From Blastocatellia bacterium (GTDB taxonomy: Bacteria; Acidobacteriota; Blastocatellia; Pyrinomonadales; Pyrinomonadaceae): a DNA stretch of 14,385 nt. Positions 1 to 6,956 of this stretch are shown here, one piece after another. Position numbers and translations under genes: made by a program. How positions within the stretch are numbered: the first letter of the stretch is position 1; the number at the start of each line of letters is the position of its first letter. The notes beneath the pieces are model-generated. The model was not told the origin of the DNA and ran no database searches. It worked only from the letters and a program-made list of their open reading frames with translations. The DNA is taken from positions 1-14,385 of the forward strand of contig DNNE01000171.1 of the NCBI GenBank assembly GCA_003487805.1, read 5' to 3'.

Positions 1-1100
1 ATGTTGCCTTCCTGAATCAGATCAAGAAACTGCAAGCCGCGGTTCGTATATTTCTTGGCGATTGAAACGACCAGACGAAGATTAGCTTCAACCAGTTCGC
101 GCTTTGCCTGGCCCGTATGATGTTCGCCGGTGACGATGGCCTGCAGGCAGCGCTTCACCTCGACCGGTGAAATGTGATGCTCTTCTTCGACCAACTGCAG
201 ACGCTTCTTGGCGGTCGAAACATGTTTCTTATAGAGCTTGATGTCATCGGCCTTGAGCCGCTTCTTGGTGAGCCGATCGCTGTAAGTCGACAGTTCGCGT
301 TCGGCAGAGCGCACTTCTTTCTGCACGTTGCGAATCGCATTGATCAGCCGCTGCCGCGAGCGCTCGGTCATATTCAAACGGCCGATCTCGTCGGCGATTT
401 CGATGCGCAGCCGGCCAACCTTGCGGCGCAGGCGGGTGAGCTTTTTGGTTTTCTTGCCGCGCGTGATCTTTATCTCGGTGCGGAGCTTGGCCCATTCCTT
501 CAGCGCATTTTTGAAAAGCTTATTGATATTCTCGATGCCTTCGATGGTCCATACGCGATACTCATCCGCCTTGTCTTCCTCGCCGGCGAGTTCCGCCTGT
601 TCAGAAAAAGTGACGACCTCGCGGATGCTCATCTTTCCGGCGGCCAGCTCTTCGCCCATCTTTACCAGCTCGCCAACCGCGATTGGCGAACGCGCGATCG
701 CCTTTTGAGTTTTGATCTGACCGCGCTCAATTCGTTTTGCGATGGCGACTTCACCTTCGCGAGTCAACAAGGGCACCACGCCCATCTCGCGCAGATACAG
801 CCGCACCGGATCATTGGTTTTTTCCAGCGCCCCGGCCGAAAGATCCAGTTCCAGATCTTCTTCGCTTTCGTCATCGTCGGTGGCGATGGCCGCCGCCTGT
901 TCGATCAAGCGTTCGTCCGAATCCGCCACATGAATATTCGACGCGTCCAGTTTCTGAAGCACGTCTTCGATGTCGTCAGGCGAAACGACATTCTCCGGCA
1001 ATTCACGATTCAGATCGTCGTAGGACAGAAATTTCTTGTCACCGCCCAGTTGCAGCAGCCGATCCATTACGTCATCTCGATCTTTTTCTTCAATAGCCAC
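1..1100 (-). CDS. rpoD: RNA polymerase primary sigma factor RpoD (N-terminal part, cut by left edge)
   Basis: This is the housekeeping sigma-70 factor, which directs core RNA polymerase to -10/-35 promoters. The reverse-strand frame is open from a GTG at 1100 to the window edge, giving 366 residues. Residues 1-55 resemble region 1.1. Residues 96-128 are region 1.2, with NDPVRLYLREMGVVPLLTRE. Residues 130-325 form a charged, largely helical non-conserved region. Residues 330-366 are the start of region 2, with AKRELVEANLRLVV followed by SIAKKYTNRGLQFLDLIQEG. Regions 2.2 to 4 lie off the edge. GTG was chosen because AGGAAG sits seven bases upstream and region 1.1 begins there; the next candidate, an ATG, is eleven codons in. 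The gene follows dnaG after 33 bases in the same frame, so the two are very likely co-transcribed as in the rpsU-dnaG-rpoD operon. No rpsU is visible. The long plus-strand frame over this interval is an antisense shadow. Confidence 0.96.
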   Translation of the reverse strand, partial: MAIEEKDRDDVMDRLLQLGGDKKFLSYDDLNRELPENVVSPDDIEDVLQKLDASNIHVADSDERLIEQAAAIATDDDESEEDLELDLSAGALEKTNDPVRLYLREMGVVPLLTREGEVAIAKRIERGQIKTQKAIARSPIAVGELVKMGEELAAGKMSIREVVTFSEQAELAGEEDKADEYRVWTIEGIENINKLFKNALKEWAKLRTEIKITRGKKTKKLTRLRRKVGRLRIEIADEIGRLNMTERSRQRLINAIRNVQKEVRSAERELSTYSDRLTKKRLKADDIKLYKKHVSTAKKRLQLVEEEHHISPVEVKRCLQAIVTGEHHTGQAKRELVEANLRLVVSIAKKYTNRGLQFLDLIQEGN

Positions 1101-1133
1101 GATTGTTCTTCCTGTTGCCTTGAGCAGTTCGGT

Positions 1134-2936
1134 TTAGTTCGCCGCTCTTCCGTGCGGTAGAAAACTGCCGCGTTGTTTTGATAGTCCCAGTTTCTTCATT
1201 GCCAGTTGATCGCGCAATTCGTTTTCACCAGCCCGATCCGCTTCAGCGATCCGCGAGCTGAGCTCGTCAATATCGCGATCAAGTTTCATCAGCCGTAAAG
1301 CGTCCAGGCAGCTATTCGCATCGGCCAACGATTCATCGAAAGATTCGGACGGTTCGTTCATCATTATTCGCGGGAGAATTTCTGCCGCGGTGGAATTATC
1401 CGCCGTTGCTTCGCTTAACGAATCGAAAGAGATTTCCTTGTCCGCAGTGCCCAGTTCCTTTAACGCTCGAAAAATTGCCGCCGTCGCTAATCCCTCGTAA
1501 TCGCCCGGCTCGAGCCGCGGTAGCATGATGTTTCGCAGTTCGTCACTTGCGAGCATTAGTCCCAGAAGCTTTTCTTCGGCGACCGTCGGCCGCACTCGCC
1601 GCGTGATTACCCTTTGGACGGCGGTCGCATCGGTGCTTGCACCCACTTTGACCTGCTGCCACAGTTCGCGGCGTTGATCTCCCTGCACGCGCAGGCTGTC
1701 CATGGCAATGTCAAAGTATTCGCGCTTCTGAATCCGATTGTGCACAGCGCGAACAAACGGGAGCGTCTCCTCGACCGCCGCAGCCTTGTCAGCCGGGTTG
1801 TGAAGGTTACGATCCCGTACCGCCTGATCGATCACAAATTGTATATGGGGCTGTGCCTCTCCGCGAAGTCGTTGATATTCAGAAACGCCGGTTTTTCTTA
1901 TGAATTCGTCAGGATCCGAGTTGTCCGGGAGGACCAGGACTTTTACTTCTATGTCTTCTGCCAGGATCGTTTCAATCGCCCGCTTCGCCGCCTGCACGCC
2001 CGCGCGATCACCATCATAGTTCACCACTACCTTGCGCGCAAACCTACCCACCAGTTTCACCTGCTCGGGCGTGAGTGCGGTGCCCAGACTCGCAACTACA
2101 TTACGCACACCGAATTGATAAGGAACGATCAGATCGAGATAGCCTTCGACCAGAATAGCGAAGCCCGCCCGTCGAATTTCATCGCGCGTCAGGTGCAGCC
2201 CATAGAGATTGCGGCCTTTCACGTACGCCGAAGTCTCCGGCGAATTCAGATACTTCGGCTCACCTTCGGGATCAAGAATTCTGCCGCCGAAAGCAATAGG
2301 TTTTCCCTGCGCATCGAATACCGGAAACATCAGCCGGCCGCGAAAACGATCGTACGATCCGCCTTCATCTTTCTTGACGACCAGGCCGCTCTTCTCAAGT
2401 TGCTCCTGCGTAGCGCCTTTTTGACGAAGGTGAGTCGACAGCGCTTCCCAACTGTCAGGTGCAAACCCGAGCTTAAAAGTTTGGCTCGTCTCTTCCGTGA
2501 TGCCGCGTTGTTTCAGATAGTCACGAACGCTGCGCGCGGCCTTGCTTTGAAGTTGATCCTGCCACCAGACAAGCGCCCATTGATTAAGTTCGATGACTTG
2601 ATCGCTTTCGCGCTGGCGCGCTTCAAAGCGGCCGTCGTCAACCATCTTTGGCAGCGGGACGCCGGATTTCTCAGCGACGATCTTGATCGCTTCCGGAAAA
2701 GTCGCGCGCTCGATCTCCATCACAAAGTTAAAGACCGATCCGCCCTTCTGACATCCGAAGCAATAAAAAATCTCTTTTGACGGATTGACTGAGAAAGAAG
2801 GTTTCGTCTCTTTATGAAACGGGCAACATGCAACCCAGTTCGCGCCCGTCTTTTTCAGAGTCACATAGTCCTGCACCACACGGACGATGTCCGCCTGGCG
2901 TTTGAGATCGTCGATGAAAGTTTGCGGGAAACGCAC
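1134..2936 (-). CDS. dnaG: DNA primase DnaG
   Basis: DnaG makes the RNA primers for chromosome replication and works with the replicative helicase. The product is 600 residues, the usual size. The N-terminal CHC2 zinc-binding domain shows C38, H41, C59 and C62 (CPFH and YCFGC). The RNA polymerase core follows, with the TOPRIM acidic residues in VEGYLD (E264) and YDGDRAG (D308, D310) and a further acidic motif LPDNSDPDEF near 337-345. Residues from about 450 are the helicase-interacting C-terminal domain, which is poorly conserved as usual. The start is GTG at 2936. The codon two before it is a stop, and the sequence RFPQTFIDDLKRQADIV aligns with the start of known primases. No clear Shine-Dalgarno precedes it. 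It lies 37 bases downstream of a DUF5615 gene and 33 bases upstream of rpoD, all on the minus strand. Confidence 0.98.
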   Translation of the reverse strand: MRFPQTFIDDLKRQADIVRVVQDYVTLKKTGANWVACCPFHKETKPSFSVNPSKEIFYCFGCQKGGSVFNFVMEIERATFPEAIKIVAEKSGVPLPKMVDDGRFEARQRESDQVIELNQWALVWWQDQLQSKAARSVRDYLKQRGITEETSQTFKLGFAPDSWEALSTHLRQKGATQEQLEKSGLVVKKDEGGSYDRFRGRLMFPVFDAQGKPIAFGGRILDPEGEPKYLNSPETSAYVKGRNLYGLHLTRDEIRRAGFAILVEGYLDLIVPYQFGVRNVVASLGTALTPEQVKLVGRFARKVVVNYDGDRAGVQAAKRAIETILAEDIEVKVLVLPDNSDPDEFIRKTGVSEYQRLRGEAQPHIQFVIDQAVRDRNLHNPADKAAAVEETLPFVRAVHNRIQKREYFDIAMDSLRVQGDQRRELWQQVKVGASTDATAVQRVITRRVRPTVAEEKLLGLMLASDELRNIMLPRLEPGDYEGLATAAIFRALKELGTADKEISFDSLSEATADNSTAAEILPRIMMNEPSESFDESLADANSCLDALRLMKLDRDIDELSSRIAEADRAGENELRDQLAMKKLGLSKQRGSFLPHGRAAN

Positions 2937-2973
2937 GAACTACTTTATGAACCAGCGAGCCGGGAAGATCAAA

Positions 2974-3333
2974 TCATGAGCGGTTGAGAATTCGAGCGCG
3001 CGTACGCTCAACGACTGTTGTCTGACCAACATACTTTTCCAAGTCGGTGCTAAGAACGAAAGCCTTTATGAACTTCGCAGCTGCGAGCGCACCCTGACGC
3101 GGCGGACGAAAGACTATCACTCCCCGATGGCTTTTCGGCGGATACTTTTTGAGGTCAAAGAAATCAGTATCAAGCGTGAATAGAATGCGATCCTCAGCGG
3201 TCGCAGCCTTTAGAACCGCAGGATCATCTGCTCCTGACAGCCCCTCATCAAACACCGTATCAATATCGTGATTGAGGGCCGTCAAATCATCCCGAAGGTA
3301 TTGAGAGATGTTCTGATCGAGCTTGATTCTCAT
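2974..3333 (-). CDS. DUF5615 PIN-like protein, probable toxin of a toxin-antitoxin pair
   Basis: This 119-residue protein resembles the DUF5615 (Mut7-C-like PIN fold) family, whose members are often the putative RNase toxin of two-gene modules. The N-terminal MRIKLDQNIS carries D6, and a second acidic pair lies in LFTLDTDF (D55, D57). This is the pattern of the PIN-like metal site. The middle GVIVFRPPRQ is also typical. Its ATG overlaps the stop of the DUF433 gene by four bases (ATGA), so translation is probably coupled. The frame ends 37 bases before dnaG on the same strand. Toxic activity is inferred from family and gene order only; some DUF5615 proteins have no tested function. Confidence 0.85.
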   Translation of the reverse strand: MRIKLDQNISQYLRDDLTALNHDIDTVFDEGLSGADDPAVLKAATAEDRILFTLDTDFFDLKKYPPKSHRGVIVFRPPRQGALAAAKFIKAFVLSTDLEKYVGQTTVVERTRARILNRS

Positions 3334-3566
3334 GCCGCGGGAACTCGGCGCGCTAACTCGGCGGCGTACGCCACTGCAGCGCGAACGTCCAGCTCAGTTA
3401 GCGGTGGGAAGTGCTTAGTAATTTCTTTCGGTGACAGACCTTCCGCTAGCGAATCCAAAATCACTGCAATGTTAATCCGCGTGCCCTGAATACAAGGTTC
3501 ACCACCACACACGCTTGGCTTCACGACTACGCGCTTCAGAAGTTTTTTGTAGGTCGTATCGGTCAT
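3330..3566 (-). CDS. DUF433 family protein, probable antitoxin
   Basis: This is a 78-residue DUF433 protein. Members are small winged-helix-like proteins, commonly found before a DUF5615 or PIN gene and regarded as VapB-type antitoxins. The family signature is clear: RVVVKPSVCGGEPCIQGTRI at residues 12-31, then ILDSLAEGLSPKEITKHFPPL and a closing helix LDVRAAVAYAAEL. The start is ATG at 3566. A CGGA directly before it is too close to be a good ribosome site, so the signal is weak. It is the first gene of a two-gene unit that overlaps the DUF5615 gene by ATGA. If it works like other antitoxins it would bind its partner and autoregulate the promoter upstream of 3566, where I see no obvious operator. 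Confidence 0.88.
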   Translation of the reverse strand: MTDTTYKKLLKRVVVKPSVCGGEPCIQGTRINIAVILDSLAEGLSPKEITKHFPPLTELDVRAAVAYAAELARRVPAA

Positions 3567-3611
3567 TCCGAAAAGATTCTAATCGATTGAAGCTGAATGA
3601 TCACTACGTGG

Positions 3612-4028
3612 CTACCTGAGTGGGTCATTCTCAATGTTGAACAAGAGTCGCGTAGCAATGGTGAACGGTAGTCAGGGCGATCAAGAGCGGTAAGAGTAGT
3701 GTAATGGCGATAATAACGCAGCCCGAACTAGACGATATTGGCTGCTTCATGCAGTCAGGGATTTTGTAATCAGGATCGTGTACCTGCCCTGTACCGTGAC
3801 AAACTTTGCAGATACCTGCATCTAGGGACACTCTGTAGGAGTGCGATGCAGGTGGCGGCTTCCCGCATGTCGCACAGTTACCGCTTGTGTCTCCCTTGCA
3901 ATGAGGGCAAAACTTGAATCCGGTATTGGGATGACTAAGTCCCATCTTTGGCGTAAATGGTACTCGTTATGTCTATAGCCTTCAATCTACAGGCTTCGCT
4001 TTGTAAATGACCCCACTACCTACCTGAG
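3612..4028. mobile_element. Possible short transposed unit around the Cys-rich gene
   Basis: A 9-bp direct repeat, ctacctgag, is present at 3612-3620 and 4020-4028. Just inside it lie short inverted ends: tgggtcatt at 3621-3629 on the left, and on the right a segment (about 4005-4016) that reads tggggtcatt on the other strand. The enclosed 0.4 kb holds only the 104-residue Cys-rich ORF and no transposase. Its composition differs from its neighbours. This fits a MITE-like or cargo-carrying unit with a 9-bp target duplication. However, the inverted ends are short, have a one-base gap and are not placed at exactly the same distance from the repeat, so chance cannot be excluded. Confidence 0.3.
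3631..3945 (-). CDS. Small Cys-rich zinc-ribbon-like protein with a C-terminal membrane segment
   Basis: I do not recognise this 104-residue protein. Three CxxC pairs are visible: C13/C16 (FCPHCKG), C24/C27 (CATCGK) and C46/C49. The last lies in CKVCHGTGQV, which looks like one half-repeat of a DnaJ-type zinc finger. Residues about 75-96 (CVIIAITLLLPLLIALTTVHH) are a single hydrophobic segment, leaving a short tail of eight residues. The arrangement suggests a metal-binding cytoplasmic head anchored by a C-terminal helix, but the function is unknown. The start is ATG at 3945, with only a weak CAAAG before it. The base composition is visibly less GC-rich than dnaG and mutS2 on either side, and short repeats flank the locus, so it may be a recent arrival. 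It is probably a real gene because the Cys spacing is so regular. Confidence 0.6.
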   Translation of the reverse strand: MGLSHPNTGFKFCPHCKGDTSGNCATCGKPPPASHSYRVSLDAGICKVCHGTGQVHDPDYKIPDCMKQPISSSSGCVIIAITLLLPLLIALTTVHHCYATLVQH

Positions 4029-4047
4029 GCACACCTAAGACCAAGTG

Positions 4048-6714
4048 TCACTGCTTTAATTCAACGATTGTCGCCCCGCTCCCACCCTGGTCCTGCGGCG
4101 CAGCGGCGTACCGCGCGACGTGCGGATGATCGGCAAGTAATTCCGAGACCGCTTTGCGCAAGGCACCCGTGCCGTGGCCGTGGATTATGCGCACTTCGCT
4201 GAGGCCGTTCAAGAAAGCCTCGTCGAGAAACTTGTCCGTTAGATCGACAGCTTCGTCGGTTTTTTTGCCGATCAATTTCAATTCAGTCGCGTTCTGGAAT
4301 TTGGAATCTGAGTCTTTTGAATGAAGGTGAACCTCAGTTGTTCCGGCCTGACGACGCAGCTTCTCAAGTGCGCCCTCCCTCACGGTCGGGTTGACCTCAT
4401 CACGCCGCGAACTGGTGCTCGCCGTATTGACTTCATAAACCAGCTCCAGGTCTGCGAGTTTTTCGCGCATTCGCAGCGAGCCCACGCGCACTTCAGCTTC
4501 GTCTTCACGAATGTGATTGATTATTCCGACTGAGCCGAACGAAAGCAGACGCACCCGGTCTCCTACCTTCAGATCGCGTTGGGGCCCGCGGATATCCTGC
4601 CGCGACCCGCGCACATCGCGGTCTTGAATCGATTTTTTCTGGTCAGGCTCAGCGGGAAGATCGCTTACGACCTGGCCATCGCGAACTACGCGCACACCGG
4701 GAAGCGTGGGCACGCTCCGAGATGATGAGGCTCGAGCGGCCTGGCCGGTCTTGCGGACTGCCTGAGCAGTTAGCTGAGCCTCGCGTTTCAGCTCTGCGGT
4801 GCGGCGTGCGGCTTCGCGGTCGAGTTTCAAACGTGAAGCGCGATCTTCAATCTTCGCCACCAGCTCGTGACTGTGTTCTTCAAATTCCTTTACCGCCCGC
4901 GAAAGTTGTTGTTCCAACTCAGCCTGGCGCACTGCTTCCTGTTTCGCCGCCTGTTCGTCAATTGCCGCAAACTTTTCCGCCACCGCCGCGCGCTCTTCAT
5001 CCAGCGCCTTGCGCAGGGCTTCAGCTTCCTCGGCCTCGCTCTTGATGCGCCGCAGGTACTCGATCGAAGCGCGTGACGAACCTCTCACTTGCTCCATGGC
5101 CCGGCCGATCACTTCGGCGGGAATACCGAAGCGTTGCGCGATCTCCAATCCCGAAGACGAGCCGGCAATACCTACCAACAACCGGTAAGTTGGTTGCAAA
5201 GTCTTTTCGTCAAACTCGACGCTCGCATTCAACACGCCCGCCTCGTTGGCCGCATAAATCTTCAATCCTGAGTAATGTGTCGTCGCCATCACTTGCGCGC
5301 CGCGCTGCTTGAAATGATCGACGACCGCAACTCCCAGCGCGGAACCTTCTTCGGGATCAGTGCCGGTGCCGACTTCGTCGAGCAGCACGAGAGCCGGCGC
5401 TTCGCACGATTCGATCATCGCCGCGATGTTCGCAACGTGCGAAGTGAATGTCGACAGGTTCGCAGCGAGCGATTGATGATCGCCGATGTCCGCGAGAATC
5501 GATCGATAGAATGGGACGCGGGCCGATTGAGCCGGGACCGGTAAACCTGACAGAGCCATTAATGAAAGCAGACCCGCCGTTTTCAAAACAACCGTTTTGC
5601 CGCCCGCATTCGCGCCCGATATGACCATGACGGGGTGATCGCTATCCAGTATGAATGAGACCGGAACGACCGTCCCGTCACTGGCGCGAAGGTTTTCTTC
5701 CAGCAGAGGATGGCGGGCGTTGATAAATTCGAGAGTGGTGTCAGAACCCGGAGCGGTAGCGACGGGATCATCTGGCTTTCTGAAATGAGTGTTTGGCCCG
5801 GTCGCTACCGCTCCCGGTTCTGACACTTCCGCCACCACGCAATCGAAGCTTTCAGCGAACGCACCTTTGGCATTTATGAAATCGAGTTCGCCGATCGCGC
5901 TTGCCGCCAGCTCAATCGCCGGAAGGTGACCTCGCAATTCCTCCGAGAGACCAAACAAGATTTCGGCAATCTCGCGTTGCTCCGCCTCTCGCAGTGCCTG
6001 CAACTCATTATTAGCCTCGATGGTTTCCAGCGGTTCGATGAAAACCGTTGCCCCTGATGACGACGAACCATGGGCGACGCCCTTGATGCGCGCCTGGTGA
6101 TCCGATCGCACGGGAATAACGAAGCGATCGTTGCGCACAGTTACTAATTCTTCCTGAATTGCCTCGCTCGATCTACGCATCAGGTTTTCGAGCGAGCGGG
6201 TGATTCGCGAACGAGCGTTGAAGAGCTGACGGCGAATCGCTGCGAGTTCCGGGCTGGCGCGATCGTCAAGCTCGCCACTCGGCAGAATCTTCTTTGTTAA
6301 AGTCGCCACCAGCTTTTTCAAATCATTGGAAAGTGTCGCGACAATCTCGAAAAGCGCCGGGCAGTTTTCACGTTCACTTTGAATCGCGGCGCGAGCATCA
6401 AGCGCGCGCTCCATCAACCGCGCGAGATCGAGCATCGTCAACGGGTCGAGCGCCGTCCCGGCAATTCTCAAATGGGCAATTGAATCAGTCGGATCGGCCA
6501 CGCCATCGAATGACAGACGCGCTCCGCGTTGGCGCAACTCGATCATTTCGCTGAGACGTCGCAGTTCGCGCTGCAACTCTGCAAAGTCGTCGAGTGGGAA
6601 AATCTGCGCGATCCGCATTCGGGCCAGATCGGTTTGCGCCCTCTGTCGCACCAGCGCGCGCAAGGGGTCGAACTCGAGTATCTTGAAAGCCTGTGGATTC
6701 ATCGTTGAAATCAA
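4048..6714 (-). CDS. mutS2: Endonuclease MutS2 (Smr-domain MutS paralogue)
   Basis: MutS2 is an ABC-type ATPase with a nuclease-like tail. It is known for suppressing recombination and, in some species, for acting on collided ribosomes. In this 888-residue version, residues 1-290 are the MutS core and clamp. The ATPase shows Walker A GANAGGKT (367-374), Walker B ALVLLDE (441-447) and TTHYSGLK (478-485). A charged coiled coil spans about 555-660, a KOW-like stretch DLKVGDRVRLLSFGSVG about 714-730, and the Smr domain 809-888 with IHGHGTGALR. It is longer than the usual ~780 residues. Part of the excess is a ~30-residue insert at 297-327 encoded by a palindromic repeat. The usual Smr LDLR/LDLHG motif reads ELKLIGKK here, so endonuclease activity is doubtful. 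The TTG start at 6714 is preferred because GAGGTGAT is ideally spaced from it; ATG 6702 (884 residues) is the alternative. No partner gene is adjacent. Confidence 0.96.
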   Translation of the reverse strand: MISTMNPQAFKILEFDPLRALVRQRAQTDLARMRIAQIFPLDDFAELQRELRRLSEMIELRQRGARLSFDGVADPTDSIAHLRIAGTALDPLTMLDLARLMERALDARAAIQSERENCPALFEIVATLSNDLKKLVATLTKKILPSGELDDRASPELAAIRRQLFNARSRITRSLENLMRRSSEAIQEELVTVRNDRFVIPVRSDHQARIKGVAHGSSSSGATVFIEPLETIEANNELQALREAEQREIAEILFGLSEELRGHLPAIELAASAIGELDFINAKGAFAESFDCVVAEVSEPGAVATGPNTHFRKPDDPVATAPGSDTTLEFINARHPLLEENLRASDGTVVPVSFILDSDHPVMVISGANAGGKTVVLKTAGLLSLMALSGLPVPAQSARVPFYRSILADIGDHQSLAANLSTFTSHVANIAAMIESCEAPALVLLDEVGTGTDPEEGSALGVAVVDHFKQRGAQVMATTHYSGLKIYAANEAGVLNASVEFDEKTLQPTYRLLVGIAGSSSGLEIAQRFGIPAEVIGRAMEQVRGSSRASIEYLRRIKSEAEEAEALRKALDEERAAVAEKFAAIDEQAAKQEAVRQAELEQQLSRAVKEFEEHSHELVAKIEDRASRLKLDREAARRTAELKREAQLTAQAVRKTGQAARASSSRSVPTLPGVRVVRDGQVVSDLPAEPDQKKSIQDRDVRGSRQDIRGPQRDLKVGDRVRLLSFGSVGIINHIREDEAEVRVGSLRMREKLADLELVYEVNTASTSSRRDEVNPTVREGALEKLRRQAGTTEVHLHSKDSDSKFQNATELKLIGKKTDEAVDLTDKFLDEAFLNGLSEVRIIHGHGTGALRKAVSELLADHPHVARYAAAPQDQGGSGATIVELKQ
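5738..5826. repeat. REP/BIME-like palindrome inserted in frame in mutS2
   Basis: Arms 5738-5763 and 5801-5826 are 26 bases each and match as inverted repeats at 25 positions, around a 37-base centre. The core motif, cagaacccggagcggtagcg, recurs with variations at 13389-13408 beside the GHMP kinase gene, so this is a dispersed family. Here it is translated: the sense and antisense arms give SEPGAVAT and later VATAPGSD in MutS2. The surrounding protein aligns with MutS2 without this segment, so it looks like an in-frame insertion in the linker just before ARHPLL. Confidence 0.85.
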
Positions 6715-6718
6715 TCTT

Positions 6719-6726
6719 ATCACCTC
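6719..6726 (-). promoter_or_regulatory. Strong Shine-Dalgarno that sets the mutS2 start
   Basis: On the minus strand this reads GAGGTGAT, fully complementary to the usual 16S rRNA 3' end. Four bases (AAGA) separate it from TTG at 6714-6712. The ATG at 6702 is sixteen bases from its end, and the GTG at 6723 lies inside it. The spacing therefore favours the TTG start. Confidence 0.6.
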
Positions 6727-6759
6727 GGGTCAGCACCACCGTGTAGGCGGGGTGGATCG

Positions 6760-6840
6760 AACCGACTGGAGCGCAACCGTCCCGGTTGCCGCATCGTGAC
6801 AAAGCGGGTGCAAGCGAGGACGCTTGCGCTCCAGTCGATT
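6760..6840. repeat. REP/BIME-like inverted pair in the mutS2-icd gap
   Basis: Arms 6760-6782 and 6818-6840 (23 bases) are inverted copies with two mismatches, sharing the core gactggagcgcaa. Each arm also folds locally. gcaaccg-tcc-cggttgc (6773-6789) and gcaagcg-agga-cgcttgc (about 6810-6827) are 7-bp stems with tiny loops, as in paired REP units. The element occupies the upstream side of both divergent genes, close to the mutS2 ribosome site and about 50 bases before the icd promoter candidate. Confidence 0.75.
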
Positions 6841-6890
6841 ACTCGATCTGCGGATTACGACAATTGTGATCCGGGTCACTGCTTCCGTCT

Positions 6891-6919
6891 TTGCTCGCCC
6901 GTAGCTTTTGTCTTATATT
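6891..6919 (+). promoter_or_regulatory. Candidate sigma-70 promoter for icd
   Basis: TTGCTC at 6891-6896 and TATATT at 6914-6919 are separated by 17 bases, which fits a sigma-70 promoter. Transcription would start near 6926, leaving a leader of about 30 bases before the icd ATG at 6957. Upstream at 6852-6872 is an imperfect inverted repeat, GGATTAC-7-GTGATCC, that could be an operator, but that is speculative. Confidence 0.5.
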
Positions 6920-6956
6920 CGTCAACTTCTCAGACCACAACGAAAGGCAATATCAC

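Noticed and set aside
174..1160. 328-codon plus-strand open frame
   Set aside because: It is antisense to rpoD, whose minus-strand frame shows clear sigma-70 regions. The plus-strand translation has no recognisable domain.
1614..2780. 388-codon plus-strand open frame
   Set aside because: It is an antisense shadow of dnaG, which has all primase motifs on the other strand.
6485..6802. 105-codon minus-strand frame across the mutS2 start
   Set aside because: It is out of frame with mutS2, crosses a repeat and has no recognisable content.
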